A stretch of DNA of 64,000 bases. Source: Haemophilus influenzae (GTDB lineage Bacteria; Pseudomonadota; Gammaproteobacteria; Enterobacterales; Pasteurellaceae). The DNA is taken from the NCBI RefSeq assembly GCF_900475755.1, contig NZ_LS483411.1, forward strand, positions 558,001 to 622,000, in the 5' to 3' direction. The position numbers and the translations under genes are program-made. The notes beneath the pieces are model-generated. The model ran no database searches and had not been told where the DNA came from. It saw only the letters and a list, made by a program, of their open reading frames with translations. Below, piece by piece: positions 26,604-36,885 of the stretch (positions are counted from its first letter, which is position 1; each line of letters begins with the position of its first letter).

Positions 26604-29183
26604 TTAATATTAAGCACCCTATTAACTTTATGTATTTTAGGTTTAGTGGCTGGTGGAATGCTGTATTTCTACCTAAAATCGGAATTGCCCTCAGTAGAAA
26701 CATTAAAAACCGTTGAATTACAACAACCAATGCAGATTTATACGGCTGACGGTAAATTAATTGGCGAAGTGGGCGAGCAACGCCGTATTCCAGTGAAATT
26801 AGCTGATGTACCGCAACGCTTAATTGACGCATTTTTAGCAACGGAAGACAATCGTTTTTACGATCATCACGGATTAGACCCTATCGGCATTGCCCGTGCA
26901 TTATTTGTCGCAGTGAGTAATGGCGGTGCATCACAAGGTGCAAGTACGATTACTCAACAATTAGCGCGTAACTTTTTCTTAACCCCAGAAAAAACTATTA
27001 TTCGTAAAGCTCGTGAAGCGGTGCTTGCGGTAGAAATTGAAAATACCCTCAACAAACAAGAAATCTTAGAGCTTTATTTAAACAAAATCTTTTTAGGCTA
27101 TCGTTCTTATGGTGTTGCAGCAGCGGCACAAACCTATTTCGGTAAAGCATTGAATGAATTGACCTTATCTGAAATGGCGATTATTGCTGGTTTACCTAAA
27201 GCACCTTCAACAATGAATCCGCTTTATTCGCTAAAACGTTCAGAAGAACGTCGCAATGTGGTGCTAAGCCGTATGTTAGATGAAAAATACATCAGCAAAG
27301 AAGAATATGATGCTGCATTGAAAGAGCCGATTGTGGCGAGTTATCACGGCGCAAAATTTGAATTTCGTGCTGATTATGTCACTGAAATGGTGCGTCAAGA
27401 AATGGTTCGCCGTTTTGGAGAAGAAAATGCCTACACCAGTGGTTATAAAGTATTTACCACTGTACTTTCAAAAGACCAAGATGAAGCACAAAAAGCTGTG
27501 CGTAATAACTTGATTGATTATGATATGCGTCACGGTTATCGCGGTGGTGCACCATTATGGCAAAAAAATGAAGCCGCTTGGGACAATGATCGCATTGTCG
27601 GTTTTCTACGCAAATTGCCAGATTCAGAGCCATTTATTCCTGCGGCAGTGATTGGAATTGCAAAAGGCGGTGCTGATATATTGCTTGCCTCTGGAGAAAA
27701 AATGACCTTATCAACCAATGCAATGCGTTGGACAGGCAGAAGCAATCCTGTGAAAGTCGGCGAGCAAATTTGGATTCGTCAGCGTGCTAATGGGGAATGG
27801 CAATTAGGACAAATTCCCGCAGCAAATTCAGCATTGGTTTCTCTTAATTCAGATAATGGCGCGATTGAAGCAGTGGTGGGCGGATTTAGTTATGAACAAA
27901 GTAAATTCAATCGAGCCACACAGTCTTTAGTTCAAGTGGGTTCTTCTATTAAACCATTTATTTACGCGGCAGCATTAGAAAAAGGCTTAACGCTTTCTAG
28001 TGTATTACAAGACAGCCCGATTTCTATTCAAAAACCGGGACAAAAAATGTGGCAACCGAAAAACTCGCCTGATCGTTATGATGGTCCAATGCGTTTACGC
28101 GTAGGATTAGGTCAATCCAAAAATATGATTGCTATTCGTGCGATCCAAACGGCAGGTATTGATTTCACAGCAGAATTTTTACAACGTTTTGGTTTTAAAC
28201 GTGATCAATATTTTGCAAGTGAAGCCTTAGCACTTGGTGCTGCCTCTTTCACACCATTAGAAATGGCGCGAGCTTATGCCGTGTTTGATAATGGTGGCTT
28301 CCTCATTGAACCTTATATCATTGAAAAAATTCAAGATAATACAGGAAAAGAATTATTTGTCGCAAACCCTAAAATTGCTTGCATTGAATGTAATGATATA
28401 CCTGTGATTTATGGCGAAACTAAAGACAAAATCAACGGCTTTGCCAATATTCCTTTAGGCGAGAGTGCCTTAAAACCAACAGATGACAGCACCAATGGCG
28501 AAGAATTAGATCAACAACCTGAAACTGTGCCTGAATTGCCAGAATTACAATCAAATATGACCGCACTTAAAGAAGATGCGATTGATTTAATGGCTGCAGC
28601 AAAAAATGCTTCGTCGAAAATAGAATATGCACCACGAGTCATTAGTGGCGAACTTGCTTTTCTCATTCGTAGTGCCTTAAATACGGCAATTTATGGCGAA
28701 CAAGGTTTAGACTGGAAAGGCACAAGTTGGCGTATTGCACAAAGCATTAAACGTAGCGATATAGGCGGTAAAACAGGTACCACCAACAGTTCAAAAGTGG
28801 CTTGGTATGCGGGATTTGGTGCAAACTTAGTCACTACAACTTATGTTGGATTTGATGACAACAAACGTGTACTTGGGCGTGGAGAAGCGGGTGCAAAAAC
28901 AGCAATGCCTGCTTGGATCACTTATATGAAAACGGCTTTAAGTGATAAGCCAGAACGTAAATTGACACTGCCGCCAAGAATTGTGGAAAAAAGCATTGAT
29001 ACTTTGACAGGTTTGCTTTCTCCAAACGGTGGACGCAAAGAATACTTTATTGTAGGTACTGAACCGACACGTACCTATCTTTCGGAAATGCAAGAGCGTG
29101 GTTATTACGTTCCTACAGAGTTACAGCAACGCTTGAATAATGAAGGCAATACACCAGCGACGCAACCACAAGAACTCTTCTAA
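26589..29183 (+). CDS. ponA: Penicillin-binding protein 1A
   Basis: 864 residues. One N-terminal membrane helix (about 7-29) precedes the GT51 glycosyltransferase (ATEDNRFYDHHGLDPIGIARA, GASTITQQLARN). The transpeptidase follows, with SSIK (nucleophile Ser), a SKN motif (LGQSKNMIA) and KTGT (GGKTGTTNSSK). It polymerises and cross-links peptidoglycan. It is divergent from comA, and its start codon is inside the competence CRP-S site. ponA beside the pilM-type operon is a conserved arrangement. Confidence 0.95.
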   Translation: MRIAKLILSTLLTLCILGLVAGGMLYFYLKSELPSVETLKTVELQQPMQIYTADGKLIGEVGEQRRIPVKLADVPQRLIDAFLATEDNRFYDHHGLDPIGIARALFVAVSNGGASQGASTITQQLARNFFLTPEKTIIRKAREAVLAVEIENTLNKQEILELYLNKIFLGYRSYGVAAAAQTYFGKALNELTLSEMAIIAGLPKAPSTMNPLYSLKRSEERRNVVLSRMLDEKYISKEEYDAALKEPIVASYHGAKFEFRADYVTEMVRQEMVRRFGEENAYTSGYKVFTTVLSKDQDEAQKAVRNNLIDYDMRHGYRGGAPLWQKNEAAWDNDRIVGFLRKLPDSEPFIPAAVIGIAKGGADILLASGEKMTLSTNAMRWTGRSNPVKVGEQIWIRQRANGEWQLGQIPAANSALVSLNSDNGAIEAVVGGFSYEQSKFNRATQSLVQVGSSIKPFIYAAALEKGLTLSSVLQDSPISIQKPGQKMWQPKNSPDRYDGPMRLRVGLGQSKNMIAIRAIQTAGIDFTAEFLQRFGFKRDQYFASEALALGAASFTPLEMARAYAVFDNGGFLIEPYIIEKIQDNTGKELFVANPKIACIECNDIPVIYGETKDKINGFANIPLGESALKPTDDSTNGEELDQQPETVPELPELQSNMTALKEDAIDLMAAAKNASSKIEYAPRVISGELAFLIRSALNTAIYGEQGLDWKGTSWRIAQSIKRSDIGGKTGTTNSSKVAWYAGFGANLVTTTYVGFDDNKRVLGRGEAGAKTAMPAWITYMKTALSDKPERKLTLPPRIVEKSIDTLTGLLSPNGGRKEYFIVGTEPTRTYLSEMQERGYYVPTELQQRLNNEGNTPATQPQELF

Positions 29184-29210
29184 AAATGACCGCACTTTAG
29201 TGTGTAATAG

Positions 29211-29238
29211 GGCGAGTCTATTGGCTCGCCTTCGTTAT
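29211..29238 (+). terminator. Candidate terminator after ponA
   Basis: GGCGAG pairs with CTCGCC across about eight bases, followed by TTCGTTATT. The T run is weak, so this is only moderately supported. Confidence 0.5.
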
Positions 29239-29259
29239 TAAACAAATAAGGAATATATT

Positions 29260-30105
29260 ATGCTGAGTTATCGTCACTCATTTCACGCAGGCAATCACGC
29301 CGATGTCTTAAAACATATCGTCTTAATGCTTATTTTGGAAAATCTTAAACTCAAAGAAAAAGGCTTTTTTTACTTAGATACGCACTCTGGCGTGGGGCGT
29401 TATCGTTTATCCTCAAACGAATCAGAAAAAACGGGGGAATATAAAGAAGGTATTGGACGCTTGTGGGATCAAACAAACTTACCCGAAGATGTTGCACGTT
29501 ATGTAAAAATGATCAAAAAACTCAATTATGGTGGCAAAGAACTACGTTATTACGCGGGTTCTCCATTAATTGCCACTGAATTGTTGCGCCCACAAGATCG
29601 CGCACTATTGACCGAGCTTCATCCTAGCGATTATCCAATCCTTCGCAATAATTTTAGCGACGACAAAAATGTCACCGTAAAATGTGACAATGGCTTTCAA
29701 CAAGTCAAAGCAACACTACCACCAAAAGAACGCCGTGGCTTAGTGCTAATTGATCCGCCTTATGAATTAAAAGAAGATTATGATCTTGTTGTCAAAGCCA
29801 TTGAAGAAGGCTATAAGCGTTTTGCCACTGGCACTTATGCGATTTGGTATCCCGTTGTATTACGCCAACAAACTAAACGTATTTTTAAGGGCTTAGAAGC
29901 AACGGGGATTAGAAAAATTCTAAAAATTGAACTCGCCATTCGCCCTGATAGCGATCAACGAGGAATGACGGCAAGCGGTATGGTAGTAATTAATCCACCT
30001 TGGACATTAGAAACTCAAATGAAAGAAATTTTGCCTTATCTCACAAAAACATTAGTTCCAGAAGGCACAGGAAGCTGGACTGTCGAATGGATTACACCAG
30101 AATAA
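29260..30105 (+). CDS. rlmJ: 23S rRNA (adenine2030-N6)-methyltransferase RlmJ
   Basis: 281 residues beginning MLSYRHSFHAGNHADVLKH, the RlmJ signature start. SAM-binding region FFYLDTHSGVGRYRL and catalytic motif IV LIDPPYEL are visible. It methylates A2030 of 23S rRNA. In H. influenzae the homologue has also been linked to use of external DNA (ComJ in E. coli naming), which fits its place near com genes. AAGGAATATATT precedes the ATG. Confidence 0.93.
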   Translation: MLSYRHSFHAGNHADVLKHIVLMLILENLKLKEKGFFYLDTHSGVGRYRLSSNESEKTGEYKEGIGRLWDQTNLPEDVARYVKMIKKLNYGGKELRYYAGSPLIATELLRPQDRALLTELHPSDYPILRNNFSDDKNVTVKCDNGFQQVKATLPPKERRGLVLIDPPYELKEDYDLVVKAIEEGYKRFATGTYAIWYPVVLRQQTKRIFKGLEATGIRKILKIELAIRPDSDQRGMTASGMVVINPPWTLETQMKEILPYLTKTLVPEGTGSWTVEWITPE

Positions 30106-30246
30106 TTCTCCATTCTAAACACCACTAAATTTCACCGCTAAAAGTGCGGTAAGATTTTCTAAGATTTTAAATAAATCCTACAGTTCCCAAAAGCCCATTT
30201 TTTCGCTAGAATGCACGCAATTTTTGACTTAATAAAGGATAACATT

Positions 30247-30576
30247 ATGTTTGGAAAAGGCGGTTTAGGCGGCTTAATGAAACAAGCCCAACAAATGCAA
30301 GAAAAAATGCAAAAAATGCAGGAAGAAATCGCACAACTAGAAGTAACGGGTGAATCTGGTGCGGGTTTAGTGAAAATCACAATTAATGGTGCACATAACT
30401 GCCGTCGCATTGACATTGATCCATCTTTAATGGAAGACGATAAAGAAATGTTAGAAGATTTAATCGCGGCTGCTTTTAATGATGCGGTGCGTCGTGCAGA
30501 AGAATTACAAAAAGAAAAAATGGCATCGGTTACCGCTGGAATGCCATTACCTCCAGGAATGAAGTTTCCGTTTTAA
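30247..30576 (+). CDS. ybaB: YbaB/EbfC nucleoid-associated protein
   Basis: 109 residues from the ATG at 30247, chosen because AAAGGATAACATT precedes it; an in-frame ATG at 30211 would add 12 residues that overlap promoter sequence. The start [33 protein letters not shown] and the [16 protein letters not shown] segment are the family hallmarks. It binds DNA and forms a dimer. ybaB-recR is a conserved pair. Confidence 0.94.
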   Translation: MFGKGGLGGLMKQAQQMQEKMQKMQEEIAQLEVTGESGAGLVKITINGAHNCRRIDIDPSLMEDDKEMLEDLIAAAFNDAVRRAEELQKEKMASVTAGMPLPPGMKFPF

Positions 30577-30586
30577 TCAAACACTT

Positions 30587-30680
30587 GTCTTCCCCTGCTT
30601 GCGGGGGAAGGTGTCGCAAAGCGACGGAAGGGGGTTCCCCCCAAGCCTTCGGTAGCTTCCTCCGTAAATAGAGGGAGCGA
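30587..30680. repeat. GC-rich hairpin repeat element between ybaB and recR
   Basis: Four stacked stem-loops in under 100 bases: TTCCCC...GGGGGAA, TGTCGC-AAA-GCGACG, GGGGG-TT-CCCCCC, and GCTTCCTC...GAGGGAGC. GC content is far above the surroundings. The pattern resembles a small mobile palindromic element rather than a simple terminator. It splits a gene pair usually transcribed together. Confidence 0.6.
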
Positions 30681-30708
30681 AAAGTAGCCTTATATTTCAT
30701 CTCAAATT

Positions 30709-31311
30709 ATGCAAAGCAGTCCACTTTTAGAACACCTTATTGAAAACTTACGTTGTCTTCCTGGCGTAGGGCCTAAATCGGCGCAACGTATGGCTTATCA
30801 TCTTTTACAACGTAATCGTAGCGGTGGAATGAATTTAGCTCGAGCTCTCACAGAAGCGATGTCTAGAATTGGCCATTGTTCACAATGTCGAGACTTTACG
30901 GAAGAAGACACCTGCAACATTTGCAATAATCCACGCCGTCAAAATTCAGGTTTGCTTTGTGTCGTTGAAATGCCAGCAGATATTCAAGCGATTGAGCAAA
31001 CTGGACAATTTTCAGGACGTTATTTTGTTTTAATGGGACACTTGTCTCCACTTGATGGCATTGGTCCTCGTGAAATTGGCTTAGATTTACTGCAAAAACG
31101 TTTAGTAGAAGAATCTTTCCACGAAGTGATTCTTGCAACAAATCCAACTGTGGAAGGCGATGCAACAGCAAACTACATCGCTGAAATGTGCCGCCAACAT
31201 AATATCAAAGTGAGTCGTATCGCTCACGGTATCCCTGTGGGTGGGGACCTAGAAACTGTAGACGGCACAACGCTTACCCACTCATTTCTAGGTCGTCGTC
31301 AAATCGACTAA
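30709..31311 (+). CDS. recR: Recombination mediator protein RecR
   Basis: 200 residues. N-terminal helix-hairpin-helix ([17 protein letters not shown]), a C4 zinc finger (C-x2-C ... C-x2-C around [17 protein letters not shown]), a Toprim domain ([10 protein letters not shown]...[15 protein letters not shown]), and a Walker B-like C-terminus. RecR loads RecA on gapped DNA with RecF/RecO. topB starts 15 bases after its stop. Confidence 0.96.
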   Translation: MQSSPLLEHLIENLRCLPGVGPKSAQRMAYHLLQRNRSGGMNLARALTEAMSRIGHCSQCRDFTEEDTCNICNNPRRQNSGLLCVVEMPADIQAIEQTGQFSGRYFVLMGHLSPLDGIGPREIGLDLLQKRLVEESFHEVILATNPTVEGDATANYIAEMCRQHNIKVSRIAHGIPVGGDLETVDGTTLTHSFLGRRQID

Positions 31312-31326
31312 TCTTCTCATACCATT

Positions 31327-33282
31327 ATGCGTTTATTTATCGCCGAAAAACCAAGCCTAGCTCGCGCTATTGCAGATGTGCTACCTAAACCCCATCAACG
31401 TGGGGACGGTTTTATTAAATGTGGCGATAATGATGTGGTAACTTGGTGTGTAGGGCATTTGCTCGAGCAAGCAGAACCCGATGCCTATGATCCTAAATTC
31501 AAACAATGGCGTTTAGAACATCTCCCTATTATTCCTGAAAAATGGCAACTTTTACCGCGAAAAGAAGTAAAAAAACAGCTTTCTGTGGTGGAAAAACTGA
31601 TCCATCAAGCGGATACACTTGTTAATGCAGGAGACCCAGATAGAGAAGGACAATTACTTGTAGATGAAGTGTTCAGTTATGCCAATTTAGCTGCTGAAAA
31701 ACGCGACAAAATTTTACGCTGCTTGATTAGCGACCTAAATCCAAGTGCGGTAGAAAAAGCAGTAAAAAAATTACAACCTAACCGTAACTTTATTCCTCTT
31801 GCCACATCCGCACTCGCACGAGCCCGCGCCGATTGGCTTTATGGCATTAATATGACCAGAGCCTATACCATTCGTGGCAGACAAACTGGCTATGATGGCG
31901 TGCTTTCGGTTGGTCGAGTGCAAACCCCTGTGCTGGGTTTAATTGTACGTCGAGATTTGGAAATTGAACATTTCCAGCCCAAAGACTTTTTTGAAGTACT
32001 AGCTTGGATTAATCCAGAGAGTAAAGAAGAAAAAACTCGGGAGAAATCAACCGCACTTTTCAGTGCCTTATGGCAACCCAGCAAAGCTTGTGAAGATTAC
32101 CAAGATGATGATGGCAGAGTACTTTCTAAAGGCTTAGCTGAAAACGTTGTAAAACGTATTACAAATCAACCTGCGGAAGTAACCGAATACAAAGACGTTC
32201 GTGAAAAAGAAACGCCACCCTTGCCTTATTCCCTTTCTGCGTTGCAAATTGATTCGGCAAAGCGATTCGGTATGTCCGCTCAAGCCGTATTAGATACTTG
32301 CCAACGCCTGTATGAAACTCATCGTTTGATTACTTATCCGCGTTCTGATTGTCGCTATTTGCCCGAAGAACATTTTGCCGAACGCCATAACGTATTAAAT
32401 GCAATTTCAACCCATTGTGAAACTTATCAACGCTTACCAAATGTTATTTCAACTGAACAGAGAAATCGTTGTTGGAATGATAAAAAAGTAGAAGCTCACC
32501 ACGCAATTATCCCGACAGCCAAAAATCGTCCAGTAAATCTAACACAAGAAGAACGTAATATTTACAGCCTTATCGCTCGCCAATATTTAATGCAATTTTG
32601 CCCTGACGCAGAATATCGTAAAAGCAAAATCACATTAAACATTGCTGGCGGTACCTTTATAGCTCAAGCGCGAAATTTACAAACCGCTGGGTGGAAAGAG
32701 TTATTAGGCAAAGAAGACGACACAGAAAATCAAGAACCCTTATTACCCATAGTAAAGAAAGGACAAATTTTGCATTGTGAACGTGGAGAAGTCATTAGTA
32801 AAAAAACTCAACCGCCAAAGCCTTTCACAGATGCAACCTTGCTTTCAGCAATGACGGGTATTGCGCGATTTGTACAGGATAAAGAACTCAAAAAAATCCT
32901 GCGAGAAACGGATGGATTGGGCACAGAGGCTACTCGCGCTGGCATCATTGAGTTACTTTTTAAACGCGGTTTTTTAACGAAAAAAGGGCGAAATATTCAC
33001 AGTACAGAAACAGGAAGAATTTTAATTCAGGCATTACCAGATATTGCCACCCAACCAGATATGACAGCTCATTGGGAATCGCAACTCACAGACATTAGTC
33101 AAAAACAAGCAAGCTATCAGCAATTTATGCATAACTTGAATCAAATGCTGCCTGATTTAGTCCGTTTTGTAGATCTTAATGCATTAAGACAATTAAGTCG
33201 CATTAAAATGATTAAATCTGATAGAGCAAAACCTAAAAGTGCGGTAAAAAAATCGAGTAAATCAAACGGTGAAACTGATTAA
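31327..33282 (+). CDS. topB: DNA topoisomerase III
   Basis: 651 residues of type IA topoisomerase. The Toprim domain begins [20 protein letters not shown] with the acidic DPDREGQ motif near 100; the catalytic Tyr is at residue 337 (ITYPRSDC). It decatenates replication intermediates. The C-terminal tail (about 630-651) is basic, and part of it (KSAVKK) is encoded by an uptake signal at about 33237. It lies 15 bases after recR. Confidence 0.95.
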   Translation: MRLFIAEKPSLARAIADVLPKPHQRGDGFIKCGDNDVVTWCVGHLLEQAEPDAYDPKFKQWRLEHLPIIPEKWQLLPRKEVKKQLSVVEKLIHQADTLVNAGDPDREGQLLVDEVFSYANLAAEKRDKILRCLISDLNPSAVEKAVKKLQPNRNFIPLATSALARARADWLYGINMTRAYTIRGRQTGYDGVLSVGRVQTPVLGLIVRRDLEIEHFQPKDFFEVLAWINPESKEEKTREKSTALFSALWQPSKACEDYQDDDGRVLSKGLAENVVKRITNQPAEVTEYKDVREKETPPLPYSLSALQIDSAKRFGMSAQAVLDTCQRLYETHRLITYPRSDCRYLPEEHFAERHNVLNAISTHCETYQRLPNVISTEQRNRCWNDKKVEAHHAIIPTAKNRPVNLTQEERNIYSLIARQYLMQFCPDAEYRKSKITLNIAGGTFIAQARNLQTAGWKELLGKEDDTENQEPLLPIVKKGQILHCERGEVISKKTQPPKPFTDATLLSAMTGIARFVQDKELKKILRETDGLGTEATRAGIIELLFKRGFLTKKGRNIHSTETGRILIQALPDIATQPDMTAHWESQLTDISQKQASYQQFMHNLNQMLPDLVRFVDLNALRQLSRIKMIKSDRAKPKSAVKKSSKSNGETD

Positions 33283-33390
33283 AGTTAAACCAATTAATAT
33301 TTTTTTTATGCAAAGCACTTGCGAGAAAATTGAATTTTCTATAACATTCACGACCAGTTTTCTTGCAAAATTGCAAATTAGAGAGAAAAA

Positions 33391-33732
33391 ATGTATCAAG
33401 TTCTTTTATTTATTTATGTTGTTGTCGCGATTGCCTTGATCGGGTTTATTCTCGTTCAACAAGGTAAAGGAGCGAACGCTGGTGCATCTTTTGGTGGTGG
33501 CGCATCAGGTACAATGTTTGGCTCTGCTGGTGCAGGTAACTTTTTAACACGTACCAGTGCGATTTTAGCAACTGCATTTTTTGTTATTGCTCTTGTTTTA
33601 GGTAACATGAATTCACATAAAGGCAATATTCAAAAAGGTGCTTTTGACGATTTATCACAAGCTGCAGAGCAAGTTCAGCAACAACAAACTGCTCCAGCGA
33701 AAGAAAATAAAAATAGCGACATCCCACAATAA
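33391..33732 (+). CDS. secG: Protein-export membrane protein SecG
   Basis: 113 residues with two membrane helices (about 2-20 and 53-73) around the conserved LVQQGKGANAGASFGGGASGTMFGSAG-type loop. The C-terminal tail is Gln-rich and polar. SecG assists SecYE in export. It is directly followed by tRNA-Leu(GAG), the same secG-leuU order as in E. coli. Confidence 0.95.
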   Translation: MYQVLLFIYVVVAIALIGFILVQQGKGANAGASFGGGASGTMFGSAGAGNFLTRTSAILATAFFVIALVLGNMNSHKGNIQKGAFDDLSQAAEQVQQQQTAPAKENKNSDIPQ

Positions 33733-33756
33733 AATAGGATTAGCATAAAAATTAAC

Positions 33757-33842
33757 GCTCTGGTGGTGGAATTGGTAGACACGCTATCTTGAGGGGGTAG
33801 TGACCACAGGTCGTGCGAGTTCAAGTCTCGCCCAGAGCACCA
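33757..33842 (+). tRNA. leuU: tRNA-Leu (anticodon GAG)
   Basis: 86 bases with encoded CCA. Acceptor GCTCTGG pairs with CCAGAGC. The anticodon arm is CTATC-TTGAGGG-GGTAG, giving anticodon GAG. The long variable arm and GGTTCAAGT-like T arm (GCGAGTTCAAGTCTCGC) fit a class II tRNA. Confidence 0.96.
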
Positions 33843-33852
33843 TTTGACTAAA

Positions 33853-33888
33853 CAAAGCCCCGCGAAACTAATCGTGGGGTTTTGTTTT
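33853..33888 (+). terminator. Terminator after secG-tRNA-Leu
   Basis: CCCCGCGA pairs with TCGTGGGG and is followed by TTTTGTTTT. Confidence 0.88.
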
Positions 33889-33913
33889 ATCCAGGTTTCA
33901 CAAGGGTTTATAG

Positions 33914-34430
33914 CACTTTAACCCCTCATATCTAATCTTACCTAGTGGTTCTAAAAGCTGGCGATTTAACTACGCTAGACCACTCACAGGGAAAAGAACA
34001 AAAATAGCCTTAGGCGGTTATCCAGAATTATCGTTAGCAGATGCCCGTGCTAAACGTGAAGAATATCGTGCGTTACTTTCGAAAGGTATCGAACCACAAG
34101 AAGAAAAAATACGCATTCAACAATAATATGAAAACTGCTTAAAATATACTTTTCATTCTGTTGCAGAAAGTTATTTTTATGGCATTTATAAAGAAAAGGC
34201 TAAAAATTCAGAAACACGAGAAAAGAATTGGGAAAGATTGAAAAATTATATCTTCCCTTATATTGGTGATAAGCATCTATCAGAAATAAAAGTAAAAGAG
34301 TTAGTTAGCATTTGTGAAAAAATAGCAGATAGAAGTAACACGCTCAAAAAAAATACACCAGATTATCGGTGTAATAATGGATCGTGCGATAACACAAGGT
34401 ATCATGGAAAGTCATAATTGCAGACTGGTT
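33914..34430 (+). pseudogene. Decayed P4-type tyrosine integrase next to tRNA-Leu
   Basis: One frame gives LPSGSKSWRFNY then KRTKIALGGYPELSLADAR, a classic P4-family integrase N-terminus, broken by a TAA after IRIQQ. The frame resumes with FHSVAESYFYGIYKEKAK and NYIFPYIGDKHLSEIKVKELV. A second lesion near 34355 shifts to IIGVIMDRAITQGIMESHN. The catalytic C-terminal half (R-H-R-Y) is gone. Its place just after a tRNA gene is the standard integration site, so this is the scar of a lost genomic island. No repeat of the tRNA 3' end is visible nearby. Confidence 0.85.
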
Positions 34431-34591
34431 TTGAAAAACTATTAATTTGCTGATCTTTTTTAACGGCATTACGATTAAAAGAGACAGTAAGTGCGTAATA
34501 GTCAGAAATTGGTTTTAAAATGCTTGAATTTACTGACTTCGATTACATCTATAAGCAAATAGTTTTTGAGTTATTATCTAGTACATTAATT

Positions 34592-34813
34592 TTATTTTTT
34601 CAAGATAACAATAAATTCTTTTTCCGAAGTGTAATATTGTTCGACCAAAGCAACAGAATTTTCTTCGGCAAAAATAGAAAAATTTTCCACCGCACTTTCA
34701 ATGTTTAAGATCAACATTAGTTCATCATTTTTATCCAAATTTTTTAAGGCTTTTTTGGCACTTAAAAGAGCAATTGGGCATCGAAGTGCGGTTAAATTGA
34801 GCTGATATTTCAT
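34592..34813 (-). CDS. TusA/SirA-like sulfur-carrier family protein
   Basis: 73 residues of the TusA fold: [24 protein letters not shown] carries the Cys-Pro signature near the N-terminus, but as CPIA rather than the usual CPxP. Family members transfer sulfur as persulfide (TusA in tRNA thiolation) or have unknown redox roles (YedF). The start overlaps the hemerythrin-like gene's stop by four bases, so they are cotranslated. Exact function is unknown. Confidence 0.8.
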   Translation of the reverse strand: MKYQLNLTALRCPIALLSAKKALKNLDKNDELMLILNIESAVENFSIFAEENSVALVEQYYTSEKEFIVILKK

Positions 34814-35328
34814 TCTGTAACTTGACGACGAATGCTCATATTTTTACCCATTTCAGACAACACATCATCAGCTAAAAATTCTCGCCCCATCTCAAATAAA
34901 GGTTCTTCTAACGTAATATGACGTTCATAACCTTGAACAAAGCGTTCAATTAAATGTTCATCAATATTTTGACGTTGTTCAGAAATAAGTTCTTCTAACT
35001 GCGCAGATAATGCATTCCAATTTTCATGCAAATTTTTGTGCTGTTGTTCCAATTCATCAATGGCACTTTGTGCTTGCGGAGCCACTTTGACTAGTTGAGG
35101 GAAAAAATCTAATTCTTCATCATCGTGATGTAAAGGCGCGGCACGATTGAAATAGCTTAAAATCTGCTCAACATCATTTAATACAGCCTGAGTATAGCCG
35201 TGTTTTTCTAGATAATCAGGCAAAATGCTTAACTGACGACAAAAACGTTTTACCTTGCTATGGCAGGCATAAAGCATTTCAATAGGTTCATTCCATGTGG
35301 CGAATTGTTGAGGTTCAAGAATTTGCAT
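34810..35328 (-). CDS. Hemerythrin-like HHE domain protein
   Basis: 172 residues from the ATG at 35328, which has AAAGGAAACTTT upstream; a start at 35370 would add 14 residues. Helical bundle with His/Glu ligands of the HHE type: [40 protein letters not shown] and [14 protein letters not shown]. Such proteins bind a di-iron centre and serve in oxygen, nitric oxide or iron-sulfur repair chemistry. Pairing with a TusA-like gene suggests a shared redox or sulfur role. Confidence 0.82.
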   Translation of the reverse strand: MQILEPQQFATWNEPIEMLYACHSKVKRFCRQLSILPDYLEKHGYTQAVLNDVEQILSYFNRAAPLHHDDEELDFFPQLVKVAPQAQSAIDELEQQHKNLHENWNALSAQLEELISEQRQNIDEHLIERFVQGYERHITLEEPLFEMGREFLADDVLSEMGKNMSIRRQVTE

Positions 35329-35346
35329 AAAGTTTCCTTTGTTAAA

Positions 35347-35385
35347 AAGTGCGGTCAAAAAACGTTTCATTTTTCTACCGCACTT
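35347..35385 (-). terminator. Uptake-signal inverted pair after tgt
   Basis: AAGTGCGGT (35347-35355) and ACCGCACTT (35377-35385) form an inverted pair between tgt and the hemerythrin-like gene; on the minus strand a short T run follows. Candidate terminator. Confidence 0.65.
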
Positions 35386-35392
35386 TCATTCA

Positions 35393-36574
<1,182 letters not shown>

Positions 36575-36582
36575 TTATGAAT

Positions 36583-36610
36583 AAAAAAGCCTGTTCAAAG
36601 TTACAGGCTT
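36583..36610 (-). terminator. Intrinsic terminator upstream of tgt on the minus strand
   Basis: Perfect 8-bp stem AAGCCTGT/ACAGGCTT with an 8-base loop and a T6 tail on the minus strand. It would stop transcription from the queA side before tgt. Confidence 0.8.
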
Positions 36611-36733
36611 TATGCTATCATATTTTTAATGCTCTTTGAGCAGAGGCGGATCTGCTAAAATCAGTCCGCCAGTACGCACCTGACGGGCTGCTTAGTAGAT
36701 CCTTCATTTGTAATCAAATTGAGGATAAAAACT

Positions 36734-36808
36734 ATGATTAATCTTATTATTAAACTAGTCATTGTTATTCTACTTTGCCTACTATTGAAAGGTAGCGCTG
36801 GCAGGTAG
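36734..36808 (+). CDS. 24-residue hydrophobic peptide, candidate type I toxin
   Basis: ATG at 36734 with GAGG at 36721-36724 as ribosome binding site. The peptide is MINLIIKLVIVILLCLLL then KGSAGR: one membrane-spanning segment with a charged tail, like Ibs-, Tis- or Ldr-type toxins in size and character, although I see no clear sequence match. A possible promoter is TTCAAA at 36594 and TATCAT at 36616 (16-base spacer). The leader has a GGCGGA...TCCGCC hairpin (36645-36670) and a terminator follows the ORF. It runs opposite to its neighbours. Confidence 0.45.
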   Translation: MINLIIKLVIVILLCLLLKGSAGR

Positions 36809-36818
36809 ATTCTCCGAC

Positions 36819-36852
36819 ACAAGGGATGGTTACAGCCATCTCTTGTTCTTTA
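36819..36852 (+). terminator. Terminator after the small hydrophobic ORF
   Basis: ACAAGGGATGG pairs with CCATCTCTTGT (one mismatch) around TTACAG, followed by TCTTTATT on the plus strand. Confidence 0.7.
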
Positions 36853-36885
36853 TTGTAGGTGCTGACTAATTACAAGTCAAACAAC

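Larger units (their letters stand above)
36580..36846 (-). ncRNA. Candidate antisense RNA between queA and tgt
   Basis: A near-consensus promoter lies just after the queA stop: TTGACT at 36880-36875, a 17-base spacer, and TACAAT at 36857-36852, predicting a start near 36845. A terminator (AAGCCTGT stem pairing 36610-36603 with 36594-36587, then Ts to 36583) would end it after about 260 bases. It would be fully antisense to the small hydrophobic ORF transcript on the other strand. Alternatively this is the tgt promoter with an attenuated leader. Confidence 0.45.

Noticed and set aside
33843-34600. Duplicated tRNA-Leu 3' end as attachment site
   Set aside because: I looked for the tRNA end sequence downstream and found no second copy within the visible remnant.
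34520-34708. Small plus-strand ORF upstream of the TusA-like gene
   Set aside because: It overlaps the TusA-like gene in antisense and shows no start signal.
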